From the NCBI GenBank assembly GCA_016709725.1, contig JADJMG010000029.1:1-25324 (forward strand): a DNA stretch of 25,324 bases, given 5' to 3'. The position numbers were made by a program, and so were the translations under genes. The notes under the pieces were generated by a model. The model was not told the DNA's origin. It did not search any database and saw only the letters and a list, made by a program, of their open reading frames with translations. Source of the DNA: Bacteroidota bacterium. Lineage in GTDB: Bacteria > Bacteroidota > Bacteroidia > AKYH767-A > OLB10. Numbering within the stretch: position 1 is the stretch's first letter; every line of letters starts with the position of its first letter. Positions 7,954 through 16,006 of the stretch are shown in pieces.

Positions 7954-10042
7954 TGGTGCGTAACTTTAATCCAGTTACATTCATATTAGAACCCCCTACA
8001 TAAAAAACATCACCAGCAGAAACAGTACCTGAAGAAATTTCGAAAGCATAGGTTCCATTTGTGGTTGCAGAGGCAACACCGCCTTGCACCCAACCTTTCG
8101 TAGTGCCGCCACCGTTATTAGCTACAATAACCGTATACGGAGTAGTTGCGAAGTTGATGAATTTAGTGGCTATCAATTCTACCCATTCTTTGGAAGAATC
8201 TGTTCCAGCAGGATTTGCTAAAAATTCTGAAATCAATAGTCCAGGATTGGAGTTATTAGATGTATCATTAGAAGCAATTAAGTCGATGGATCCGCTATTA
8301 ACTCCAGCGCATGCCACATCCGTATTAATAGATGAAAGCGAAAATACACCCGGATTATTGAGAACACCAAAAGCATAAGTGATACAACCATTAGCATCTG
8401 TAATAGTAACACTATATAATCCGGCAGGAAGTCCACTAACATCTTCTGTTAATGCACCAGTATCCCATAAATAAGTATAACCCGGAGTTCCACCACTTAC
8501 AGACAAATCAATACTTCCATCAGAAGTGCCAGGACAACCAGGATGAGTAACAACAACCGTAGGAGCCATCAAAGTGGGTTCTCCAACTGTGATATAAAAA
8601 GTATCGGTACATAAAATGGCATCAGTAACAATAACTGAATACACGCCAGCAGAAACGCCAGAAACATCTTCGGTAATTGCTGTGGTACTCCATTGAAACG
8701 TGTAAGGAGATACTCCACCGCTAACGGTGATGTCTATACTACCATTTGAACCGCCATTACAAGAAGGCTCTTGAACAGATGATGTAATGGTAGGAGGAAG
8801 ACATCCACAAGTTTGTACAATTGCCAACGTAGATGCAGTATCCGTACAACCCAATGTTGAAATAGCTGTTGCGATAAAAACACCTGAATCGGCTGCAACA
8901 GTTGTTGCAATCGTTGGGTTTTGATTTGAATTTGAAAATCCATTAGGCCCTGTCCAACTATAAGTAGAACCACCATTAGAGAAAAGTTGTAGAGATAATC
9001 CAGCGCAAACAGGACCGTTATTCGATGCAACTGCAACTACCTTATCAATTGTTAAATTTGAACCATTATTATTGCTGATACCAACAGGATCACTACTTAC
9101 CACACGAATTCGATATCCGCTTCCAGAGGCAGTTCCTGCAGGAATTATTGCCGAAACACTTCCAACACTTGAAGTAGTTGACAAAGTTCCAATACTTACC
9201 GGAGAAGCAAAACTTCCTGTTGAAGAACTTAATTCAACTGTTAAAATATTTCCTGGATTAAATGTACCTCCATAAGTGTATGGAACATTTACTACAGTGC
9301 CACTATCATCGCTGATGCAAAATGGTGAGCCACTAATTGGATTTGTATTAAATGGAACTCCAACCGTTGCATTTAACTGAATATTATCAAGGCGATTATT
9401 TCCCGTGGTTGCAGTAGCACCCGTTCCAGAGAAACGTAAATAAGCATTTGCAGCTCCATCTAATCCGGTTGTTGTTGGTAATGTAATTGTTCCAAAGGCA
9501 GCTGGTACTGTAGTAACTGTATTTAATGGTGTCCAGGTAGTTCCATTTGTACTATACTCCCAAATTTGATTTGTAAATCCTGTAGTTGATCTTTGAGAAG
9601 CATAACTTACCGTCAGATTAATATAACCTGTCATACTAAAACTAAAAATCGCGAATTTACCATTTGATGCTTGCGCTAATCCTCCAACAAGAGCAAGTGA
9701 ACTTGCTCCGGAAGTAACGACTGAAAATCCTGGTCCTGCATTTACAGCGGTTCCAGCAAAACTATTTAATTCCGTATTTGTACTTCCAGTAACAGGGACA
9801 AACCAACTGCTTGAATTGTTTGTTCCATCAAAGTAAATTGTTCCACTCCCAAAATTTGCATTGTACACTTTTGGAGTTGCTGGAGATACAGCTGCTGCAG
9901 TTCCACCTGTAGTTGTTGTTTGAAAATCCCAGCCAGCAATTAATGTTTGCGCATTAACTTTAGAACTGACACCCATTAAAAACAATAGGAAGAAGATCGT
10001 CCCAATGAATGCAAATTTTGATTTAGTAATAATTGGTTTCAT
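7736..10042 (-). CDS. N-terminal fragment of the SprB-repeat giant protein
   Basis: It starts at the ATG at 10040-10042 with a clear signal peptide ending KVNA before Q32. A domain follows that begins TLIAGWDFQTTTTGGTA and contains SYASQRSTTGF and WEYSTNGTTW, a type I know from Bacteroidota secreted proteins. Next come Ig-like stretches (VPYTYGGTFNPGNILTVELS; SNGGSTYSWTGPNGFS). From about residue 420 are SprB-type units 1 and 2 (CNGGSNGSIDITVSGG, CPGTSDGSIDLSVSGG) and the first half of unit 3 (CAGVNSGSIDLIAS). Lamin-tail domain 1 begins NPGLLISEFLANPAG. The last dozen residues are out of frame because of the indel near 7775; the protein goes on in the neighbouring frame. Confidence 0.85.
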   Translation of the reverse strand: MKPIITKSKFAFIGTIFFLLFLMGVSSKVNAQTLIAGWDFQTTTTGGTAAAVSPATPKVYNANFGSGTIYFDGTNNSSSWFVPVTGSTNTELNSFAGTAVNAGPGFSVVTSGASSLALVGGLAQASNGKFAIFSFSMTGYINLTVSYASQRSTTGFTNQIWEYSTNGTTWTPLNTVTTVPAAFGTITLPTTTGLDGAANAYLRFSGTGATATTGNNRLDNIQLNATVGVPFNTNPISGSPFCISDDSGTVVNVPYTYGGTFNPGNILTVELSSSTGSFASPVSIGTLSTTSSVGSVSAIIPAGTASGSGYRIRVVSSDPVGISNNNGSNLTIDKVVAVASNNGPVCAGLSLQLFSNGGSTYSWTGPNGFSNSNQNPTIATTVAADSGVFIATAISTLGCTDTASTLAIVQTCGCLPPTITSSVQEPSCNGGSNGSIDITVSGGVSPYTFQWSTTAITEDVSGVSAGVYSVIVTDAILCTDTFYITVGEPTLMAPTVVVTHPGCPGTSDGSIDLSVSGGTPGYTYLWDTGALTEDVSGLPAGLYSVTITDANGCITYAFGVLNNPGVFSLSSINTDVACAGVNSGSIDLIASNDTSNNSNPGLLISEFLANPAGTDSSKEWVELIATKFINFATTPYTVIVANNGGGTTKGWVQGGVASATTNGTYAFEISSGTVSAGDVFYVGGSNMNVTGLKLRTIDVSTTGGDGGIGSATTGGILGNGGTNADGIAVFNAPVSTLDSNSVPVDAIFFGTGTGGASEWRSRWIYITY

Positions 10043-10444
10043 ATGTAGGTTGTTTATTTCGCTTTTGAACTCGGTATTTTTTAATGTGTTTTTACCCTAA
10101 AATAAGGCTTAGCAAGGTACTATTTCTTCAAATGCAAAACAAGGATTTAGAAGCGAATAAAAGTTGATTTGAATACTAATAAAAGTTAATGTTTAGAATT
10201 TTACATTCCTTGTAAACGGACATTTAAGTTCAAAAGATTACCGTCTTTTGCTCAGTTGATTAGGATGATTTACCATCAAATCTCCAATTTTACCTTAAAT
10301 CAATCTTCTTTCTTAGATAATTTAAAATGAGAACTTTCTAGTAATAATCATCGTATAAAGTGTTGATATTGGAATATATCTCCATTATTCAGGGTAAAGA
10401 ACAGAGAATCATTAACTAAAATGCATAAAATCATTAGAAAATAG
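10043..10444. other. Divergent intergenic region with candidate promoter and AT-rich hairpin
   Basis: This gap of about 400 bases separates the minus-strand SprB giant from the plus-strand coiled-coil gene, so promoters for both should lie here. On the minus strand TACCTTGC (10112-10119) resembles the -7 box TAnnTTTG, with a TTG (10140-10142) 20 bases upstream; it would drive the giant gene from about 70 bases before its start. A perfect 7-base-arm hairpin, CAAAAGA-ttaccg-TCTTTTG, is at 10231-10250; it lacks a T-run beyond the stem and its role is unknown. I could not pick a convincing promoter for the plus-strand gene and see no coding sequence. Confidence 0.35.
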
Positions 10445-11433
10445 ATGGATCACAAAGAAAATATTATAATTTCGAAGCCTGAGTCCAACATAGCTCCCCT
10501 AAACCAATTACTTTATATGACAACCCCTACACCGGAAAAAGACCAGGATTCAAAGAAGGTCATCGTCATCATTGTTATAACTATTTTGCTAGGTGTCAAT
10601 GCCTTACTGCTTTGGCAGTTCTTTGATAAGAAGACGCATTTGGAGCAAGTGAGCCGTGAATTGGACACAACTATGGCTGAAAAGGAGAGTTTATCGGCTG
10701 AATTGCAAAGGGTAAAAACAGAGTACGAAAAGCTAAATCAAGAAAATGCGAGCCTTCAAAATCAACTTTCTGCTAAGGATGAAGAAATTCAGCTTAAAGA
10801 TTGCTCAGATTCAAAAGCTCATCAACACCGGCGACGCGGCTCAATTGAAAAGGCAAAGGAAGAATTGAATTCTTTGCGTTTATTGAACCAGAATTTCATC
10901 GCTCAAATAGATTCATTGAATACTTCTAACAAAATTCTAAGCGAACAAAACTTTTCACTGAATCAAAATTTATCTTCAGCAAATACAAAGGTTTCTTCGT
11001 TAACCCAAGAGAATTCAGTACTATCGAATAAAGTAGCCATAGCATCTGTTTTAAAAACTACCAACCTAAAAGCTTTAGGTGTTCGTTACAAAAATAGCGG
11101 TAAAGAAACTGAGACAAATCGTTCAAAAAGCACCGACCGTATTAAGACTTGTTTTACCATCATGGAAAACTTGGTGGTGGAAAAAGGTCCTAAAGATATT
11201 TTTGTGAGAGTAATAAGTCCAGACGGCGCTGTGATGTCTACAACCAGTGAAACTTTCATCTTTAACGGACAAGCTACACTTTATACTACGAAGGAATCAA
11301 TCATGTACGAAAATCGCAATACAGAACTTTGTGTGTATTGGGAAAAAGGAAATACATACAATCCTGGAAATACACAATCGAATTGTATTGTGAAAGCAAT
11401 CAGATTGGAGTTGTATCGTTGGAGCTAAAGTAG
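10445..11433 (+). CDS. Membrane-anchored coiled-coil protein (three frame errors)
   Basis: From the first ATG the protein has one transmembrane segment (about residues 39-60, VIVIIVITILLGVNALLLW), a long heptad-rich coiled coil (about 64-195), then a beta-rich C-terminal domain (NLKALGVRYKNSGKETETN, VISPDGAVMSTTSETFIF, ENRNTELCVYWEKG). I know this layout from conserved Bacteroidota proteins of unknown function, probably inner-membrane anchored with the coil in the periplasm. The ATG at 10517 (MTTPTPEKD) fits the family better than that at 10445. Two compensating indels garble residues about 120-136: between 10801 and 10850 the right frame reads IQKLINTGDAAQLK. A third, at 11366-11370, hides the true end, PGKYTIELYCESNQIGVVSL-ELK, which stops at TAG 11431-11433; the uncorrected frame stops at 11428. 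Confidence 0.8.
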
Positions 11434-11563
11434 GTTAGAGTGGGAGATGGGAGATGGGAGATGGGAGATTCTTGATGGTTGATGGTTGATGACGTTAGGT
11501 ACTAGATAAAAGAAATCAGAATCGAGTCGCGAGCTTCGCGACCAGAAGCTAGAAGCTAAGAAA
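11434..11563. repeat. Heptanucleotide tandem repeats and hairpin between convergent genes
   Basis: Between the converging 3' ends lies a 7-base periodic tract: TGGGAGA four times (11441-11468), TTCTTGA, then TGGTTGA twice (11476-11489), all in one register. Further on AGAAGCT is repeated (11545-11558). Between them a perfect hairpin GTCGCGA-gct-TCGCGAC lies at 11526-11542. No coding capacity is credible; a minus-strand reading frame crosses the tract only because the neighbouring gene lost its stop. Confidence 0.75.
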
Positions 11564-14500
11564 CTAAAATAAGCTCTTACTTGCGCGCCAGTGTGGATCA
11601 TTTTAGTGCCGGCAGGTTTTCGTCCGTCGTAAGTTAAGCTGAGTTGCAAACCTGAACCTAAGTTTCTTTGAATGCTAACTCCCCAGGTTAAGTTTTGTCC
11701 TTCTTTTAATCCTTCCAACATCTCAAAAGCTATTGACGTATTGGCATCACCGTTATATCCGATGCTCACTAAATTAAACTTAGCATTGATCAATCCTTTC
11801 TTAACAGAATTGTATCGCCACTCTAAACCAAAATCATTAAGACTCGCTCGCTCATTTAAACCTTCAATAGCAACGTTTCTTTTTCTTTATATCGATACGA
11901 TAATGTAAATCGATAAGTGCTTCCCGGCTGGAAACTAAGTTGTGTATTGTTTTCATTTCCGTCAATGTTGAAATTTCGACTCACATACGCATCCGCATTA
12001 CTCGACTTATTACTCACTTCCACTTTTTGTTGCAACCCTAACCATGTGGTCATGTTCCATCGAATGGTCATCGAGTAAGCTTCTTGTGCTCGCGTTTCTA
12101 AACCACTTGCCAACAATTGACGCGTTTGTTGATCTTGCCAACTTACATCAGCTGCGAATTTTGAGCTGGAACGATCAAAGAATAAACTGTGACGACTGTT
12201 CGATTGTGTGCTTAACAAAACAGTGTCTGCAATACTTCGAGGAAAAGGATTCCATGCATCAATTCCACCACTTGCAGTTATGCGATTATCAAATCGAACG
12301 GAAGATAAGATGCTGAATTTTGTCCAGAAAGGTTTTTTTCTGATTGGTGAACAAAGCCGCGGGATTAAAATTCACAACCGCATTAAACTGATTGAAAAAA
12401 ACTTTTACATATTCATCGGTCGTTGAAAAGATGCGAATATAATTTGCTTGATCACTAAAGACTGCAATTTCAAATTCGTTGAGTTGCGGTACACCATCAC
12501 CGTTATAGTCGTTCCAGGAATAGGATCCGGTTCCCGGTGTCACTTCAATAAAGGAATACAATCGACGAGGCTCTCTCCCTGTTCCGCCCTCGTAAAAAGA
12601 GCTTAAATTCAAAGCACCTTTCCATGCATTAAGCGAATAATCGAGTCGACCCGTTGCACTTTATTCTGGATTCACCTGCGTGTACAAGGTATCAATCACT
12701 TTCAAATTCCGATAATTCACTAAAAATGCAATGCGTTGATTCGTGTTTTATTCCATCCAATTCCGAAATGAGCCATATCAGCAGTAGTGGCATGCACGAA
12801 AGTATTTCCTTTAATGCCATCATCTTCTCTTCTGGTGAATCCACTTTGACACTTAACTTGACGGTATCGGGACGAGTAAAATACATCTGCAATACGGAAA
12901 ATGAAAAGAGCTTGCCGATAATGAATCTTTCCTGCGAGTAACTGCTCATTACGTTCTTGTTCGAAGCGGATACCCGGAATCCAAGAACCGAATGAGCGAG
13001 TAATTTCATCGCGATGCCTCAAAAATGTAGATTCAAAAACGGGACCATCACTACTGAGCAAACTTGCATCCCATTTGGCAGTCCATTTTCCGGGATGTAC
13101 ATTTCCGTTTAACGTATGCATGAGTCCACGATATGAATTTCCACGAAATAAAGAACGGAAGCCGTATTTCATATCACCAGTTTTGGCTGACTCAATCCTA
13201 CTTGCACATTCGATAATAATTCTTTGTCGAAAGTTAACAACGTTCCCGTATTCCAGTCGCGCGCAAACTCTACGGAACGATACACCTCCACAGGGCGAAA
13301 ATTTTTCATCGTTCATTTCAGTTTGTAGCGACGCGATAAAATCAGCCATCGGTTTTGTTTTTATTTAATGCTTGACGATGATCCAGAAAAATTTAGCGGC
13401 GGCACCATCATCATTCCTTTTTGTCTTTGTTGAAAATCGATTGATGTCATCTTTACTCGCTGCCAATTCAACACCCATCCTCGTATTCTTTGTAAATGCA
13501 TAATTAATGTAACCTGTTGCCATTTGACGTTGCTTAGGTGACACCAATAAAGTTTTAGGAGCATACGATCCTTGCGAAACACCATTCACCGGAGCTACCC
13601 ATTGATAAATTCGACCGTTTGCAACACCATCCACAGCGATATAATCTCCATTACCCGCTCCAACATTACTAAACGAAACTGGTAATGGGCACTATCAGGA
13701 TTAGATGTGTAGAGATAAACTCCGGGATACAGAATCGAATTTACGGTGGTGTCTATCCGAGCATACAAGGTTTCGTTCACATTAAAAGCAACACTATCGC
13801 CGCTGGTGGAAAATGCCAATTGCAAACTATCACCAGCAGCTGCCAAGATGGCTTTGTCTTCTGGAGTTAAATCTTGCTGCAAAGGTTGGTTCTTGCTGTC
13901 TTGCTCCGAGTATAAATTTATACCTGCTTGCATCTTCTCGCTTTTCACGGCAGTAAACCCGGTCAACAAGGTTCTTGCATAATTCCGATCGGCGTATTGA
14001 AATTCAATAACGATACGCATGTCTTTGTTGATGAGTTCTTGAAGTTGCTGCGTATTCCCATCCGCTTGTACTGGAATATTTTCATCGGTGATGGCTGCTA
14101 AGATTTCGATGTTACCTGCGATCTTTCCTGCAATTTGTAAATTCAAACTCGAGTTCACTACGGCATCTTGATTATTGCCAATGCTAATACCGCGGGAAAT
14201 GGAACCACTTCGAGTGAGTCCTTCCAAACCAAACAAGGAGGAGTTTTTTTTCAGATGGGCGTTCGGTTAAAAAATATCACCTGCCTTGGCATCCTTTTTA
14301 TCCAAACACGTCGGTCGCGCAAATAACGAGGCTTAGAAAAAGACATGGGATACACTCGAAATACCATCGAAAGAGAATCCATGCTACCTAATGAATCCAC
14401 ATGGGAACTCTTCCAAAAAAACTTGGAGCCGAAATCATCTAAAAAATAATCGCTGGAAGGAATGATGCTATCCCCTTTCATTAATACAAATGAACCAGGG

Positions 14501-14640
14501 ATAACACTCAAGGAATCAAGGATGATGGTATCTTTTGACGCCATCAATTTTAAGGTTCATAAATTAGTTAACTCTTGCGCATAACCCATCTGCCCGAAAA
14601 ACAGGAACCCCACAACAAGACATAAATACCCTAATTTATT
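11564..14640 (-). pseudogene. Large conserved Bacteroidota outer-membrane protein, shattered by frameshifts
   Basis: The conserved protein is spread over frames at 14251-14547, 13595-14236, 13365-13634, 12720-13349, 12692-12850, 12289-12612, 11856-12218 and 11564-11793. Landmarks in order: a leader ending FFGQMGYAQE (about 14570-14640, no clear start codon, in-frame TGA at 14557-14559); DTIILDSLSVIPGSF; SGSISRGISIGNNQDAVVNS; GNIEILAAITDENIPVQADG; ADRNYARTLL; SEQDSKNQPLQQDL; GDMKYGFRSLFRGNSYRGL; WNDYNGDGVPQLNEFEIA; and the C-terminus FEMLEGLKEGQNLTWGVS with LTYDGRKPAGTKMIHTG. I know these as marks of a Bacteroidota family of about 1,100-1,200 residues, probably an outer-membrane barrel of unknown function. 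The true stop is near 11564; the frame running on to 11425 is an artefact. About 150 residues seem missing after QQLQE (see findings). Confidence 0.75.
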
Positions 14641-15086
14641 CCAATCGCTTAAAAATACGTAGCTCAAGGTGAATGATAGTAACGGTTAATCAGTAATTTT
14701 CAGTCTATGGATTGTGGAAAGTCTCAGTAGTACAGCGTTTCACGCAGACTACTGGATTTCACCCATTCGATTGTTTCTCGCAGACTGCATCGCTTTCGCG
14801 TAGCTCAGCGGAGCAAAGCCGGTTTCACCGTCGCTATCGTTCACGCAGACTACCGGGGTTCACCTTTATATCGCTTCACGCAGACTACATAAGTTTCACC
14901 CTTTCTATCGTTACGCTGACTACATGGCTTTGCTACGCCTACATCACTTTTGCGTAGCTCAGCGGAGTAAACAGGGTTAACTCTCCTTATAGGTTGAATG
15001 TAATAATACATGTAGCGAACTAATACCAAAAAATGATTTGGATTCGATTATATTTCCAATAGGTATTACATTCGCAGTCTACATTT
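14641..15086. repeat. Intergenic 35-bp-period repeat block
   Basis: A gap between the barrel gene (minus) and xthA (plus). The word CACGCAGACTAC or a close variant begins at 14741, 14777, 14842, 14877 and 14912, a period of 35-36 bases with one gap of 65. The longer gap holds an extra block with GCGTAGCTCAGCGGAG (14798-14813), and the same 16-mer recurs at 14952-14967. TTTCACC words alternate with the main word. The spacers are too short and irregular for CRISPR. At 14995-15076 a partial inverted repeat (GAATGTAAT...ATTACATTC) lies just before xthA. An 81-codon frame over the block is just repeat sequence. Confidence 0.7.
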
Positions 15087-15855
15087 ATGGCAACAAAGAA
15101 AATCATCACCTACAACGTAAACGGGATCCGGGCAGCGCTTAACAAGGGTTGGCTCGACTGGATTAAGACCGTAAATCCCGGATATTGTTCTGTTACAAGA
15201 GATCAAAGCAGAGCCGGGGCAACTGGATGTATCCATTTTTGGAGAACGAAGGCTATCATCATTATTGGCATTCAGCGGGAAAAGAAGGGATATAGCGGAG
15301 TAGCTCTTTTGAGCAAACGGAACCGGATCATGTCGAATATGGATCAGGAAACGCGGATATTGACAAAGAAGGAAGAATCATTCGTGCAGATTACGGAAAA
15401 ACTTCAGTGATGAGTGTCTATGTACCCAGCGGATCAGTGGTGATGCGAGACAGGATTACAAAATGGAATGGCTGGCTTGGTTCAATAATTATATTCAGAT
15501 TCTTAGAAGAAAAAATCACAACTCATTATTGGTGGCGATATCAATATTTGTCATAAAGCCATCGACATTCACAATCCCATCAGCAATGCCAAATCATCTG
15601 GATTCTTACCGGAAGAGCGGCATGGATGGAAGAATTTTTCAATACCGGATTCATTGATTCCTTTCGACATTTTAATCAAGATCCACATCATTATACTTGG
15701 TGGACTTTGGAGCTAATGCAAGAGCAAAAACATGGGCTGGAGAATTGATTATTTAATGGCCACTCAAAATCTAGAAAAGCATTGAAGCGTTGTGTTATTT
15801 ACCAGAAGCAAAGCATTCGGATCATTGTCCGGTGTTGTTGGAGGTAGAGATGTAA
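15087..15855 (+). pseudogene. xthA: Exodeoxyribonuclease III (frame-shattered)
   Basis: The start is ATG 15087 (KKIITYNVNGIRAALNKGWL), where NVNGIRAA is the ExoIII signature. After frame correction the family's motifs appear in order: VNPDIVLLQEIKAEPGQLDV with the metal-binding Glu (about 15175-15232), NEGYHHYWHSAGK, GYSGVALLSK, IIRADYGKTSVMSVYVPSGS, GDINICHKAIDIHNP with the catalytic Asp/Asn, SGFLPEER, DSFRHFNQDPHHYTWW, ARAKNMGWRIDYLMAT and AKHSDHCPVLLEVEM with the catalytic His, then TAA 15853-15855. The length, about 256 codons, is normal. ExoIII is a cytoplasmic AP endonuclease and 3'-5' exonuclease in base excision repair. I count about eleven single-base indels, mostly in homopolymers, with no motif lost. 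That suggests sequencing error and an intact gene in the cell. Confidence 0.85.
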
Positions 15856-15909
15856 GTTCTAATAAAATTGATCGAAGTCTATTAAGTACGTTTCGAAAAA
15901 GATTTTTCA

Positions 15910-15940
15910 AGCTGCAAGCCTCAGGCTGCAGAAAGTTTTT
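15910..15940 (+). terminator. Probable terminator after xthA
   Basis: CTGCAAGC-CTCA-GGCTGCAG (15912-15931) forms a stem with one bulged A, followed by AAAG and a run of five T (15936-15940). It lies 55 bases after the xthA stop. The next gene is convergent, so it may serve both directions, but the minus side has no good T-run. Confidence 0.5.
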
Positions 15941-16006
15941 ATTCAATAAAAATAATTACATTGACACTCTCAAATACTATTTGAAAAGTACATTAATCCA
16001 ATCCAA

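Larger units (their letters stand above)
4303..10042 (-). pseudogene. Giant SprB-repeat / lamin-tail / TIG surface protein (one frameshift)
   Basis: I read this as one gene of about 1,910 codons, interrupted once near 7771-7780. There the frame ending in IFFGTGTGGA must join the frame starting VNGGLDGFTLPTND; the second lamin-tail copy reads IFFGTGLGSAIVNGGLDG straight through, which proves the join. Domain order: signal peptide; about 400 residues of beta-sandwich and Ig-like sequence; SprB-type units 1-2; unit 3 split by lamin-tail domain 1; units 4-5; TIG 1; units 6-8; unit 9 split by lamin-tail domain 2; TIG 2; a beta-sandwich; and two dockerin-like calcium loops. SprB repeats are known from the gliding adhesin SprB and many exported Bacteroidota proteins. 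I see no classical type IX C-terminal sorting domain after the calcium loops. A surface adhesin or secreted-matrix role is inference. Its terminator follows at 4244-4279. Confidence 0.85.

Noticed and set aside
10231..10250. Terminator in the divergent gap
   Set aside because: The hairpin CAAAAGA/TCTTTTG has little GC, no T-run after it, and no gene ends there.
11425..11563. C-terminal extension of the outer-membrane protein
   Set aside because: The extension reads through the heptamer repeat and follows the family's normal end; a T missing from TTTTTAG near 11564 explains it.
14712..14957. An 81-codon plus-strand frame
   Set aside because: It is only a translation of the 35-bp repeat block.
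14738..14970. Possible CRISPR array
   Set aside because: Repeats are 12-16 bases, imperfect, with spacers partly repeated themselves and a 35-base total period; no cas genes nearby.
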